Part shown: piece by piece, positions 34,925 to 44,248 of the stretch | Layout: every line of letters starts with the position of its first letter | Numbering within the stretch: position 1 is the first letter of the stretch | Origin: Hyphomonadaceae bacterium | GTDB taxonomy: Bacteria > Pseudomonadota > Alphaproteobacteria > Caulobacterales > Aquidulcibacteraceae | Reading direction: 5' to 3' | DNA length: 64,000 nucleotides | Assembly: GCA_019636095.1 (NCBI GenBank) | Contig: JAHBYF010000003.1 | Coordinates: 496,001 to 560,000, forward strand | The notes under the pieces: model-generated | Databases searched by the model: none | Told to the model about the DNA's origin: nothing | What the model saw: only the letters and a program-made list of their open reading frames with translations | Translations under genes and position numbers: made by a program

Positions 34925-36010
34925 TTAAAGCCCGTAAGCGGCCTTCATTTCCGGTTCTTTGCTGGCGACGAGTCTGGCAAGATCGACGATGACTTTCGCC
35001 TGCTTCCATGTGGCGTCATCGAGCATTTTGCCGTCAACAAGCGCAACGCCCGTGCCATCGGGCATAGCGTCGAGCATGCGTTTGGCAAGCTTTACCTCCT
35101 CGATGTCAGGCGTGAAGACGCGCTTGGCGATAGCGATCTGTGATGGGTGCAGCGTCCAGGCGCCGACGCAGCCCATGAGGTAGGCGTTGCGGAATTGTTG
35201 TTCGCAGGCGGCTTCGTCGGCGAAATCGCCGAACGGGCCGTACATCGGTTTGATGCCGTGCATGACGCAAGCATCGACCATGCGCGCGAACGTATAGTGC
35301 CAGAGATCTTGTTGCGCCGCTTCGCGTGGCGCACCCTCGGCGGCGTCACTTAGAACTTTGTAACCAGGGTGGCCACCGCCGACGCGGGTGGTTTTCATCT
35401 TGCGCGAGGCAGCGAGATCGGCGGGGCCGAGGCAGATGCCGTGAATACGCGGGCTTGCGCCGGCGATGGCTTCGACGTTTGCGACGCCTTGCGCCGTCTC
35501 AAGAATAGCGTGGAGCAGGATCGGGCGTTTCACGTTGTGCTTGGCTTCGAGCAGCGCCAGCAGCTGATCCATGTAGTGAATGTCCCAAGGCCCCTCCACT
35601 TTCGGGACCATGATGACGTCGAGTTGATTGCCGACATTGGCGACGAGCTCGGTGACGTCGTCCAAATGCCAGGGTGAGTTCAGCGCGTTGATGCGCGACC
35701 AGTAGCCAACGCCTGCCTTCGCGAAATCGAAACTCTTGCCCATCTCGATGGCACCGGCGCGCGCGGCTTCTTTGGCGTCGGCGGGAATGGCGTCCTCAAG
35801 GTTGGCAAGAACGACATCGACCTGCTTGGCCATATCGCCGACGCGAGACCGCAGCTTCTCGTTATGAGCCGGGACGAAGTGGATCATGCGTTCGAGCTTC
35901 ACCGGCAAATCGCGGAGCGGCGCCGGCGCGCCGCTCGCCAGCGGCGCGAAAAATTGGCGGGGCGGCTTGGTCACTTGAGCTTGATCCTGTTCTGTTCGCG
36001 CTTGCAGCAT
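34925..36010 (-). CDS. HpcH/HpaI family CoA-ester lyase
   Basis: Lyase of the citrate-lyase-beta/malyl-CoA-lyase family (361 aa from ATG 36010; an in-frame ATG at 36034 is possible). Conserved segments: [15 protein letters not shown] (Asp for Mg2+), [16 protein letters not shown] [22 protein letters not shown] (second metal ligand Glu), and [13 protein letters not shown] near the end. Likely it cleaves or forms malyl-CoA or a methylated relative; which one is not readable. Divergent from accA. Confidence 0.9.
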   Translation of the reverse strand: MLQARTEQDQAQVTKPPRQFFAPLASGAPAPLRDLPVKLERMIHFVPAHNEKLRSRVGDMAKQVDVVLANLEDAIPADAKEAARAGAIEMGKSFDFAKAGVGYWSRINALNSPWHLDDVTELVANVGNQLDVIMVPKVEGPWDIHYMDQLLALLEAKHNVKRPILLHAILETAQGVANVEAIAGASPRIHGICLGPADLAASRKMKTTRVGGGHPGYKVLSDAAEGAPREAAQQDLWHYTFARMVDACVMHGIKPMYGPFGDFADEAACEQQFRNAYLMGCVGAWTLHPSQIAIAKRVFTPDIEEVKLAKRMLDAMPDGTGVALVDGKMLDDATWKQAKVIVDLARLVASKEPEMKAAYGL

Positions 36011-36078
36011 GGAGCCTGCCGGGTCCGGGTGCAATCCTGGTATCCGCGCTGGGGCTTTACCTTGATGGAAGGCGCTGG

Positions 36079-37101
36079 GTGGGTATTGTCCGCCCCTTCC
36101 TTGGGTCTGGGCCGAGCGTTTTGCGCACCTATCTCGATTTCGAAAAATCCGTCGCCGAGGTCGAAGCCAAGATCGAGGAATTGGCGGTCATCTCGGAGGC
36201 TTCGGGCTCAGAGGCGCTGGCGATGGGCGCCGAACTCTCGCGCCTCAAAGTGAAGGCCGAGAAACAGCTCGCCGACATCTATTCCAAGCTCGATCCCTGG
36301 CAAAAGACGCAAGTCGCCCGCCACGCGGACCGGCCGCGCTTCCAGGATTATGTCGGCGCACTGGTGACGGATTTCGTGGAGCTTTCGGGCGACCGCAGTT
36401 TCGGTGAGGACGCCGCAATTCTCGGCGGCACCGGCAAGTTTCTGGGTCGCCCGGTTCTGGTGATGGGTCACGAGAAAGGCCGCACCACCGCCGATCGCTT
36501 GAAGCACAATTTCGGCATGGCCCGCCCAGAGGGCTATCGCAAAGCCGTGCGGCTGATGGATCTGGCCGACAAGTTTTCGCTGCCGGTGGTGAGCTTCGTC
36601 GACACCGCGGGCGCATATCCAGGCATTGGCGCGGAAGAGCGCGGACAAGCAGAAGCCATTGCGCGTTCGACTGAGCGCTGCCTGACGCTAGGCGTGCCGA
36701 TGGTGGCGGTGATCGCGGGCGAAGGTGGTTCTGGCGGCGCGATCGCGATCGCGGCGGCGAACAAAGTGCTGATGCTGGAGCACTCGATCTATTCGGTGAT
36801 CTCACCTGAGGGTGCGGCCTCCATTCTTTGGAAAGACGCGGCGCGCGCGAAGGATGCGGCGACGGCGATGAAGATCACGGCGCAGGATTTGATCGAGCTG
36901 AAGGTGGTGGATTCGATCATCACGGAACCAACGGGCGGCGCACATCGCGAACCCGCGGCGGCGATAGCTTCGGTTGGCGCAGCGGTCGCGCAAGCGCTGG
37001 ACGAATTGGCGCCACTGTCCGCCGACGAGATGCGCAAACAGCGCCGCGATCGCTTCCTGGCGATTGGGCGGTTCGAAGCGGAGAGCGCGCCGGGGGTGTG
37101 A
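36079..37101 (+). CDS. accA: Acetyl-CoA carboxylase carboxyltransferase alpha
   Basis: Alpha subunit of the carboxyltransferase that moves CO2 from biotin to acetyl-CoA, the first step of fatty acid synthesis. [17 protein letters not shown] opens the conserved part; [17 protein letters not shown] and [18 protein letters not shown] (CoA/biotin site) are typical. GTG 36079 has GGAAGG upstream; TTG 36121 would give the more usual length. The 3' end (about 36860-37002) is duplicated, in decayed form, at 40545-40653. Confidence 0.94.
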   Translation: MGIVRPFLGSGPSVLRTYLDFEKSVAEVEAKIEELAVISEASGSEALAMGAELSRLKVKAEKQLADIYSKLDPWQKTQVARHADRPRFQDYVGALVTDFVELSGDRSFGEDAAILGGTGKFLGRPVLVMGHEKGRTTADRLKHNFGMARPEGYRKAVRLMDLADKFSLPVVSFVDTAGAYPGIGAEERGQAEAIARSTERCLTLGVPMVAVIAGEGGSGGAIAIAAANKVLMLEHSIYSVISPEGAASILWKDAARAKDAATAMKITAQDLIELKVVDSIITEPTGGAHREPAAAIASVGAAVAQALDELAPLSADEMRKQRRDRFLAIGRFEAESAPGV

Positions 37102-37133
37102 GGGCCTCCCGAGCGGTCGACCGCAGCGGCAAG

Positions 37134-37166
37134 GCACAGACAAACAATTCTGTGCTTGACGCTTTT
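37134..37166 (+). terminator. Possible terminator after accA
   Basis: GCACAGA (37134-37140) pairs with TCTGTGC (37149-37155), followed by TTGACGCTTTT. The stem is only 7 bp and the T-run is offset, so termination is partial at best. Confidence 0.45.
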
Positions 37167-37228
37167 CTATCCCGACGGGATTTTCCACCTGGCAGAGTGC
37201 AACGCGCGGTCGCGCCAGGGGACCCTAT

Positions 37229-39604
37229 ATGGCGTTTCGACATTTCCTAGCAGTCCTTGTAGCAACGCTCGCGCTGGCCCCGCCAAGCGCCCGCGCCGAG
37301 GTGCTAGAGCGAAGCGGCGCACTTCCCGCCGCTGTGCGTTCGGCTGGGGTGACGGAAGCGCAATGGCAGACGTTGCAAACGCGTTTCTCATCGCTCGCAC
37401 AAGAAACCAATCTGCGCGCAAGCGCCATTCAGAACGTCGCTGTCGAGATCTTTGGGGCGCAGCAGGGCTTGGATTTTGACAGCTATGTCGCTCTGATCGC
37501 CAATGGCGCCCACCAGCTGCGAGCCTTTCTGACCGACGCTCAAGCCCGTGCCGATCCCGACCCAGCCTCCGCCGCGTTGCGGCAAAGCGCGATCGCCGCC
37601 GCAAGCGATGGCCGCCTGTCCGAAGCACGGGCATTGTACGATCAGCTCATAGCAACAAACCGCGCCGCACGACAGCGGGTGCGCGACGCCGAGGATCTAG
37701 CCGACGCCGAGGACATGGCGGAGTCGGCGCGGGTTGCTTATGCGTCAGGCGATCTGCTTGATGCGGCCTCCCGCTTTGGCCAAGCCGCCGACCTGTTGCG
37801 TCCCTCCCCGGCGACGGATGAAGCGCGCTGGAATTATCGCCTGATGCAAGGCAACGTTCTCAATACGCGCGCCGAGTTGTTTGGCGAGACCGCGCCGCTC
37901 ACTCAAGCTATTCAGCTTTATCGCGAGACGCTGCGCACTATATCGACGCGGGATGCGCATCCCAGTGGTTGGGCGACGACTCAGCTATACTTAGCTGACT
38001 CGCTTTCGACGCTGGCGCGGCAAACGTTGGATACAGCCGTCATACGCGACGCAGAAGCAGCCTACCGCGCCTCGTTGCAAGTCCTCACGAGCGCCGATTC
38101 ACCCGAGCTATGGGCGACAGCGCAATTGGGTCTGGCCGAAAGCTTCCTCTCGCTGGCCCTACTGGGCGACGACGAGGGCGTCGCCGATCTGCGCGCCGCC
38201 TTGGAGGCGGTCGCCGCCTCTCAAGAGGTTTTGAGTCAAGCATCGGAGCCCCGCGATTGGGCGGTCAGCCAGACGCTCTCGGCGCAAATCAATGCTGAGC
38301 TGCGGCGGCGCGGCATAGCCAGCGACGATGAGCGCGATTTGCTCGCCGCCGCCTTGCCCGTTCTGCGCTCGGCCGTGGCGGAGGAGGACCAAACGTCCCT
38401 GCAACGCGCGCACAGTCAGATGGTCCTCGCCCAAGCCCTCTCAACGCTTGGCAGTCGACCGACTAACGCCGAGCGCGGCGATCGGGCCGCACTCCGGGAA
38501 GCGGTCGCACTCTATGAGAACGCCGAGGCCGTCTTCACGCCACAATCGGCTCCGGCCTATTTCATCCGCATTCAAGTCGCACTCGCAGGCTCTTATCTTG
38601 AACTTGCGGGGCACGGCGAAACCAACGCGCTTGATAATGCAGCAGCAGCCGCGCGATCAGCGCTGGCTTTGCAAACGCAAGGTACGACAGCTTGGGCCGA
38701 TAGCGAGGCCACGCTCGGCGCCATTCTTCGTTTGCAGGCGGAGAATGGAGACGTTGGCGCGCTGAGACAGTCGGTTGCGGCGTTTCGCGCCGCGCTTACC
38801 CGCGGCGAAACCGGTCAAGTGCAGGAAACGCGTCGCCTGGCGCTGGGCTTCGCGCTCTTCGATCTCGCTTGCCGCGGCGACATCCCGAGCCTTTCCGAGG
38901 CGGTTGAGCAATTCACACAAGTAGCAAGCGACGCGGGCGTGGCCTCACAGTCCCAGATTGACGGCGCACGCTATGGCCTTGCACGCGCCCAGGCGCTCAC
39001 GGCCCGACGCGCGGAGGCCCCCGCTATCGCGCGGGCGCAAAGAGCCAACGCCACCGCGATCGAAACGTCCGACTCGCCACCGCGCTCGGCCTTGATCGAT
39101 CTCGGCATTGCGCTCCAGCTTCAAGAGGGCGTGCTCGTAGAAGACACAAGACTGGGGCGCGCGAGTGCGTTGCGAGCCGTCATAGTCCGTTACGCAAATG
39201 CGCCGAACATTGCAGCCGCGGCGCAATACTACCTCGGTGACGAGCTAGTCTATGCAGACTCTGACATCCTCGAACAGGGAATCAGCGATGTCTTCGCATT
39301 TCTGAACGCGAGGGCGACGGCCTATCGCTTACGCGACGATGCGGCGGCGGCTTTTCAGGCCGCGCTGACGCGCTACACCCTGGAAAACAACCCGGTCCAG
39401 TACACACGCGCGCACTATCAGCTGGGGCACTTTTACATGAGGGCCGCCGATGGCGATCCGGAAAAACTACAACAGGCAATCACGGAGATGACTCTGGCGC
39501 TACGTGGCTACCAAACTCAAGGCGATGTCCGCGGCGCATCAGGCATACAGCACGAACTTGATGATCTTGAACAAGACCTGCAGCGGGCGCGGGAGCAGCA
39601 CTGA
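37229..39604 (+). CDS. Exported TPR-repeat protein paired with TIR
   Basis: A 791-residue protein with a signal peptide (cleavage near ARAEV), then helices of about 35-50 residues in tandem with recurring phrases such as WATTQLYLADSLSTLA, LWATAQLGLAESFLSLA and YFIRIQVALAGSYLELA. These are TPR-like repeats of the kind often found beside bacterial TIR or caspase-like domains. The protein would lie in the periplasm or on the membrane. AGGGGACC precedes ATG 37229. The stop overlaps the TIR gene start by one base, so the two are made together and may form a sensor-effector pair. No enzyme motif is seen. Confidence 0.85.
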   Translation: MAFRHFLAVLVATLALAPPSARAEVLERSGALPAAVRSAGVTEAQWQTLQTRFSSLAQETNLRASAIQNVAVEIFGAQQGLDFDSYVALIANGAHQLRAFLTDAQARADPDPASAALRQSAIAAASDGRLSEARALYDQLIATNRAARQRVRDAEDLADAEDMAESARVAYASGDLLDAASRFGQAADLLRPSPATDEARWNYRLMQGNVLNTRAELFGETAPLTQAIQLYRETLRTISTRDAHPSGWATTQLYLADSLSTLARQTLDTAVIRDAEAAYRASLQVLTSADSPELWATAQLGLAESFLSLALLGDDEGVADLRAALEAVAASQEVLSQASEPRDWAVSQTLSAQINAELRRRGIASDDERDLLAAALPVLRSAVAEEDQTSLQRAHSQMVLAQALSTLGSRPTNAERGDRAALREAVALYENAEAVFTPQSAPAYFIRIQVALAGSYLELAGHGETNALDNAAAAARSALALQTQGTTAWADSEATLGAILRLQAENGDVGALRQSVAAFRAALTRGETGQVQETRRLALGFALFDLACRGDIPSLSEAVEQFTQVASDAGVASQSQIDGARYGLARAQALTARRAEAPAIARAQRANATAIETSDSPPRSALIDLGIALQLQEGVLVEDTRLGRASALRAVIVRYANAPNIAAAAQYYLGDELVYADSDILEQGISDVFAFLNARATAYRLRDDAAAAFQAALTRYTLENNPVQYTRAHYQLGHFYMRAADGDPEKLQQAITEMTLALRGYQTQGDVRGASGIQHELDDLEQDLQRAREQH

Positions 39605-40512
39605 TGGCCTCCATCTTCATCTCTTACAAGCGCGAGAACCTCGCCAAGGTTCAGCCGCTGGTCGAAGCGCTGCGAAGCAGCGGCCTTGAGGTTTGGTGGG
39701 ATCAGGACATCGCTCCCGACGCGCCCTGGGAGCAGACCATCGAACGTGAGCTCGAAGCGGCAAAAGTGGTGATCGTCGCCTGGAGCCAAGCCGCCGCAGC
39801 TAGCGAAAACGTCAAGGCGGAAGCTCGGCGCGCACGCAACCAGGGCAAGCTGATTCAAACCTTCGTTGAGCCGTGCGAACCGCCGCTCTTCTTCGGCGAG
39901 CGCCAGGGCGTTGATCTCTCGAACTGGAACGGCGCGGCCAACGATCATCGCTTCCAGACGGCGCTAACCGCCGCACGCGCCATCCTCAGCGGCAAGAGAC
40001 CGCCCGCGGGCGTGGGTTATGCGCCGAAGAAACGCGCGCCATGGGCAACGCTGACAGCGGCGTTCGTATTTCTTTCGGCGGTCCTAGGTTTCGTCTCCAA
40101 TCTCGGTGGGGCGCGGGACGCAGTCTGTGAAATCGGCGCCATCCACGATGCGTGTCTGCGCGCAGGCCTAATTCAGCCAACAGGCCCCTCGCTGGCCGAA
40201 CAGCAGCGACGTCTGGTCACGGCGATCGCTGGACATTGGGCGCGGGGCGATCGCGATTGCAGTACGGCGCTGGATTACGCCGTCACACTCGGCGAAGATG
40301 GCCGCGCCTATCGCATCCGCGCCACGGCGCCAGATTTCGACAGTACGCTCCAGGTGGAAAGCATCGACCCCAGCGCCGGGCTGGTGACCGCTCGCGAGAC
40401 AAGGCCAGGCCCATCCGGGCTGCGACAGGAGTGGCAATTCAGGCCTAACGGCGACCTGCTCGACATTAAAGATCAGGCGGGCACGTCGACGCCGCTCGCA
40501 CGCTGCGGATGA
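39604..40512 (+). CDS. TIR-domain protein with membrane anchor
   Basis: A 302-residue protein. An N-terminal TIR domain (1 to about 110) shows IFISYKRENL, LEVWWDQDIAPD and AKVVIVAWSQ; Glu43 in PWEQTIERE aligns with the catalytic Glu of NAD-degrading TIR domains. A linker, one membrane segment (about 147-164) and a 130-residue C-terminal domain with paired cysteines follow, the latter predicted outside the membrane. Thus the TIR part is cytosolic while the sensor part faces the periplasm, where the TPR partner would be. The gene is coupled to the TPR gene by TGATG. NAD cleavage is inferred, not shown. Confidence 0.88.
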   Translation: MASIFISYKRENLAKVQPLVEALRSSGLEVWWDQDIAPDAPWEQTIERELEAAKVVIVAWSQAAAASENVKAEARRARNQGKLIQTFVEPCEPPLFFGERQGVDLSNWNGAANDHRFQTALTAARAILSGKRPPAGVGYAPKKRAPWATLTAAFVFLSAVLGFVSNLGGARDAVCEIGAIHDACLRAGLIQPTGPSLAEQQRRLVTAIAGHWARGDRDCSTALDYAVTLGEDGRAYRIRATAPDFDSTLQVESIDPSAGLVTARETRPGPSGLRQEWQFRPNGDLLDIKDQAGTSTPLARCG

Positions 40513-40544
40513 AGGGATGAGACAGCGTGAAAGACGATTTCCTG

Positions 40545-40653
40545 TGGCGCGCGAGCGCAAGGTATAGGCGATCACTGAACAACAAGCGGCGCGCATCGCG
40601 AATCGGCGGCGGCGATTACGTCGGTTGGCGCAGCGGTCGCGCAAGCGCTGGAC
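40545..40653 (+). pseudogene. Decayed copy of the accA 3' end
   Basis: Bases 40586-40653 match accA 36935-37002 at 62 of 68 positions, the last 33 being identical. In the accA frame they read [22 protein letters not shown] against [22 protein letters not shown]. Upstream the likeness continues to about 40545 with small deletions that break the frame. It lies directly between the TIR gene and the Lrp regulator. Two synonymous changes among the few differences suggest it came from an accA orthologue or is an old duplicate. Confidence 0.8.
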
Positions 40654-40659
40654 TGTCAG

Positions 40660-41118
40660 CTAGGCGATTGGGAGAGCGATCGTTTCCTTCGCGGTCGACA
40701 AGGCGATGATTGTCTGTGTGCGCGTCACACCGCCGACAGCCTTGATCGTTTCTGCCAAAAACGACTCGAGTGCGCGGGTGCCCGCAACTCGAACCTTCAG
40801 CAGATAATTCCATTCGCCGGTTACATGGTGGCATTCGAGCACGGACGAAGAGCGCTTCACTCGTTCAAGGAACTCAGCCTCAACGCTGGGGTCCGCCCAC
40901 GCAACGAACAAGAAGGCCAAGAGCCCTCGCCCCACCGCTTCGGGGTCTAGCCGGGCGTGGTGACCAGTGATTATCCCGCGCTTGGCCAGACGCTTCAGGC
41001 GATCGTTCACCGTAGAGGCGGCGACGCCCGCAGTCTCCCCAAGCTCCTGCAGCGACAGCCGGTCGTTTGCTTGGAGTAGCTCCAACAGCTTGGCGTCGAC
41101 CTCATCAAAGTCCGGCAT
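40660..41118 (-). CDS. Lrp/AsnC family regulator
   Basis: A 152-residue transcription regulator. The N-terminal helix-turn-helix is LSLQELGETAGVAASTVNDRLKRL (about 21-44) and the rest is a RAM ligand-binding domain with HHVTGEWNYLLKVRV. Such proteins bind amino acids and control their metabolism or transport. Its 3' end abuts the accA remnant and it is divergent from the autotransporter gene. Target genes cannot be read. Confidence 0.93.
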   Translation of the reverse strand: MPDFDEVDAKLLELLQANDRLSLQELGETAGVAASTVNDRLKRLAKRGIITGHHARLDPEAVGRGLLAFLFVAWADPSVEAEFLERVKRSSSVLECHHVTGEWNYLLKVRVAGTRALESFLAETIKAVGGVTRTQTIIALSTAKETIALPIA

Positions 41119-41245
41119 GCCTACACTCCTACTCGCCGACGCCCGCGAATTACACGGTGATTATTCTTGCAATCCAAAAAAGAATCGGCATACAGCCAAG
41201 AATACCGGCTAATTTACGTATGTCTGCTGAATTTAGCTGAGTCTG

Positions 41246-41267
41246 TCCGGATTCTCCGGAATTTTTT
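41246..41267 (+). terminator. Hairpin with T-run before autotransporter
   Basis: TCCGG-ATTCT-CCGGA is followed by ATTTTTTG, the form of a Rho-independent terminator, only 16 bases before the autotransporter start. Lying upstream of the gene it cannot end an operon; a leader attenuator is possible. The core matches the hairpin at 33318-33344. Confidence 0.5.
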
Positions 41268-41282
41268 GTGTGGGGGTAGCGG

Positions 41283-43751
41283 ATGGCGCGCATACGAGGA
41301 AATGAGATGGCGCCGCGCTTGGCGATGGCGCTTGCTGCCGGCGCGATTGCCCCACTGAGCGTGGTGCTGCTCTCACCCACCGAAGCCCAAGCCTGCTCGA
41401 TAACCGGATCAGGCACGGTCAATGCCCCAAACTCTGGCGACGAAGTTGCCTGCACCACCGACGACGCGGTCAACATCCTTGTCTTCGACCCCGCGACCAT
41501 CACGATCGGCGGCAGCGGGTCAGCGGTAGTATCGGCTCAGGATAACACGCTCGAGACCATCAAACTGGACGGCGGTGGCGGTAGCGTCGTCACAATCGCG
41601 GCTGGTGGCGCGCTGACCAACGACGGCCAAGCCGGCATCTCTCTCAATGGGTCTCATAACAACACCATCAACGTTGCCGCCGGTGGCAGCATCATTACGA
41701 GCGGCGTGCCGTTCGGCAACGCGATTTCGATGAACACGGCAAGCGACAACACCATCAACATAGACGGCTCGATAAGCGGGGTTCGAGGCATCAGCATATC
41801 GAGCGGAACCGGAAATGTCTTCAACGTCACCGGCTCGGTCACGGGCACAAACGGCATTGCAGTCTTTTGGGGAATGTTCGGCGGCGAAGACAACACGCTG
41901 ATAAACAGCGGCGAGATCAACGGCGATATTCTCACGACAGACGGAAACGAAACCGTGATCAATTCCGGCACGATCAATGGCGGCGCCTATCTCGGCAATG
42001 GAACCGACCAGTTCGAGTTGCGCGCCGGGTATGTCATCAGCGGAATGGTCAGAGGCGGTTCGGGGTCAGACACGCTCGTACTGGGCGGCGATGACGAGGC
42101 CGGCTTCGACCTTAGCTCACTTGGCGCGGGCCTTCAGTACGATGAATTCGAAGCACTGGTCCAAGTGGGAAATGCCACCTGGACGCTGACCGGCGCGTCC
42201 ACCTTCTCGGGCCCGCTCGTTACGGACGACGGCGGCATCCTTCTGAATGGATCGCTGGTGAATGCGCAGACCCAAGTGTTTGGTGGTTGGCTCGGCGGCG
42301 TTGGCAACGCCGGGCAAGTCTCGATCGGAGTTGCCGGGTTCATTCGACCTGGCGCCACAACGGGCGCCAGCATCGGCACTTTGTCGGTCACCGATTTGAA
42401 CTTCCAAGCAAATGCTGGCGGTTACGTTGTCGATATCGCCCCCGATGGCAGTTCGGATCTTATTTCGGCTTCTGGCGCCGCCACGATCAACGGCGGCACT
42501 GTAATGATCAACCCGATCTCGGCGAGCGGCTACTCGGCAGGGACGACGTACACGATTATCACGGCAAGTGGCGGCGTCACCGGGGCGTTCTCCGATCTTC
42601 AGCTACTTGATACCCCGCTTATCGCCGGTGCACTCACTTATGATAGTTCGAACGTCTACTTCGAGTTGCTGCAAGTACTGGGTTTCGCCGATGCTGCACA
42701 AACGCCCAATCAGCTGAGCGTTGCTGAAGCACTAGATGAAATTTTGTCATCGGGCGGCGCGTCGGCAGACCTCGACTCGGCCATCAATGCACTTGCGGTG
42801 CAGCCGTCCGGCCCATTGGAGGCGGGCTTGGACGACCTCGCGGGCCAGTCCAATGGCGACAGCTATCGCTTTCTGACGCGGCTCGGCAGTGATTTTCATC
42901 GCTTCGTCGCTGCTTCATCGCGCGATGCGCGTGAGGGCGGTCGGCTGTGGTATGGACTCTATCACTACCAAGACCACCAGGATGGCGACGTTGCCGCTTT
43001 CGGTAGCGACAGCACCGTTATTGGCGGCGCCATTGGTCTACGACTTTACCAGAACGAACGCGTCACGTTGGGGGTCGCCGCCGGCTTCTCGACGGGTGAC
43101 GTCGAAAGTGACAGCCAAAACGACAGAGCCAAGAGCGACTCACTTCACTTGGCAGGTTATGTCCAAGGCAGCGCCAACGGCTTTGATTGGGCTAGTGGGA
43201 TAAGCGTGGGCTTTGCGTCGCAAGACACCGCACGCGAGATCGCATTCTTGAGCGAAACTGCGTCGGGCCAAACAGACGCACTCCTGTTCGGCATTTCTTT
43301 CGACCTCGCCCATCCTTTCGCGATCACCGAGGCGACGACCGTTTCGCCATACCTGACGCTAGAATACTATTCCGCTGACCGCGACGGCTACACAGAAACT
43401 GGCGCTCCCGGCGTCAACCAGATTCTAAATGGAGCAAGCGATGACATTACGGATGTCAGCGTAGGCGCGCGATTTGCCTATCACAGCGAAGCATTGGTGT
43501 TGAGCGGCAATATTGGCGCGCGTCGCCGTCTGAGCGAGCTTGCACCCACGTTCACTGCAGCGTTCGAAGGCGAACCGACGGCGCCTTTCACGATAGTCGG
43601 AGTTGAGGAACCCGATCTGCGTGCGCTTCTTGGGCTCGAAGCCGAGTGGCGAGTCAACAACAGTTCGTCCTTGCGCATCGGCTACGACGGCGCCTTCGGT
43701 GACGGTGCGGCCTTACAGTCGATCCGCGCGTCGGTGAACATGCGGTTCTAG
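41283..43751 (+). CDS. Autotransporter (type Va secretion)
   Basis: An 822-residue protein with a signal peptide (cleavage near TEAQA), a passenger of beta-helix type rich in Gly, Asn and Ser (repeats such as NTINVAAGGSI, NTINIDGSI, GNVFNVTGSV), and a C-terminal autotransporter barrel (about 560-822) ending in RASVNMRF, with the terminal Phe expected for outer-membrane insertion. It likely presents an adhesin at the surface. Start ATG 41283 or ATG 41307; the latter has AGGAA at better spacing. A terminator-like hairpin lies just upstream. Confidence 0.9.
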   Translation: MARIRGNEMAPRLAMALAAGAIAPLSVVLLSPTEAQACSITGSGTVNAPNSGDEVACTTDDAVNILVFDPATITIGGSGSAVVSAQDNTLETIKLDGGGGSVVTIAAGGALTNDGQAGISLNGSHNNTINVAAGGSIITSGVPFGNAISMNTASDNTINIDGSISGVRGISISSGTGNVFNVTGSVTGTNGIAVFWGMFGGEDNTLINSGEINGDILTTDGNETVINSGTINGGAYLGNGTDQFELRAGYVISGMVRGGSGSDTLVLGGDDEAGFDLSSLGAGLQYDEFEALVQVGNATWTLTGASTFSGPLVTDDGGILLNGSLVNAQTQVFGGWLGGVGNAGQVSIGVAGFIRPGATTGASIGTLSVTDLNFQANAGGYVVDIAPDGSSDLISASGAATINGGTVMINPISASGYSAGTTYTIITASGGVTGAFSDLQLLDTPLIAGALTYDSSNVYFELLQVLGFADAAQTPNQLSVAEALDEILSSGGASADLDSAINALAVQPSGPLEAGLDDLAGQSNGDSYRFLTRLGSDFHRFVAASSRDAREGGRLWYGLYHYQDHQDGDVAAFGSDSTVIGGAIGLRLYQNERVTLGVAAGFSTGDVESDSQNDRAKSDSLHLAGYVQGSANGFDWASGISVGFASQDTAREIAFLSETASGQTDALLFGISFDLAHPFAITEATTVSPYLTLEYYSADRDGYTETGAPGVNQILNGASDDITDVSVGARFAYHSEALVLSGNIGARRRLSELAPTFTAAFEGEPTAPFTIVGVEEPDLRALLGLEAEWRVNNSSSLRIGYDGAFGDGAALQSIRASVNMRF

Positions 43752-43760
43752 GCGGCCACA

Positions 43761-44114
43761 ATGAAATGGGTTGATGATCCAAAGTATTATGGCCCGGACC
43801 GCCGTCGACGCAATGTTGACCCGCGCCGGCCCGATCGACGCAATGGTGACGGTGCGAGCGTGGCCGCGCCATCTATTGCGATGGCGATCCGCCAGTTGCG
43901 CATGCGATTGCTTGATGCCAACACGCCGCGCGGATTGGCGGACTTGCGCGACCGCATTAAGGGCATCGCCCAACTGGCGACGCTCCAAAACAAACATCAA
44001 GCGGCGCAATTGTTGACCAAGCTTCACACCGCACTCGGCGACAGCAGCCAGTGCACGCGCGTACTTGGCCAGATTGATCAAATCCTCAACCGCGTCGTAG
44101 AGTTGGGCGATTGA
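43761..44114 (+). CDS. Hypothetical cytosolic protein
   Basis: A 117-residue protein beginning MKWVDDPKYYGPDRRRR, an Arg/Asp/Pro-rich start (PRRPDRRNGDG), then helices SIAMAIRQLRMRL and LRDRIKGIAQLATLQNKHQAAQLL. The YYGPDRRR motif resembles the short leading tags of some signalling proteins in alphaproteobacteria, though no named domain was found. It follows the autotransporter stop by 9 bases, so the two may share a transcript; no clear ribosome-binding site. Confidence 0.7.
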   Translation: MKWVDDPKYYGPDRRRRNVDPRRPDRRNGDGASVAAPSIAMAIRQLRMRLLDANTPRGLADLRDRIKGIAQLATLQNKHQAAQLLTKLHTALGDSSQCTRVLGQIDQILNRVVELGD

Positions 44115-44178
44115 TTGCGGCGGCCGGGGGACGTTGGGCCATATTCAGCCTGTTGCCAGTGCATACAAATCCATCAGC

Positions 44179-44192
44179 GTGACAGGAGTCAC
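44179..44192. promoter_or_regulatory. CRP-like palindrome, site 5
   Basis: GTGACAGGAGTCAC is a perfect GTGAC-N4-GTCAC palindrome centred about 63 bases before the eipA start. Confidence 0.6.
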
Positions 44193-44248
44193 GTAGGATT
44201 CCCGCCTGCTCTGCCCTATGTTGAGCCTCGCAGCTTTCGGAGGCCCAC

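Noticed and set aside
36935..40653. Complete integrative element between the accA copies
   Set aside because: No integrase, excisionase or transposase gene lies in the interval; only the flanking duplication supports it, so it is kept as a hypothesis.
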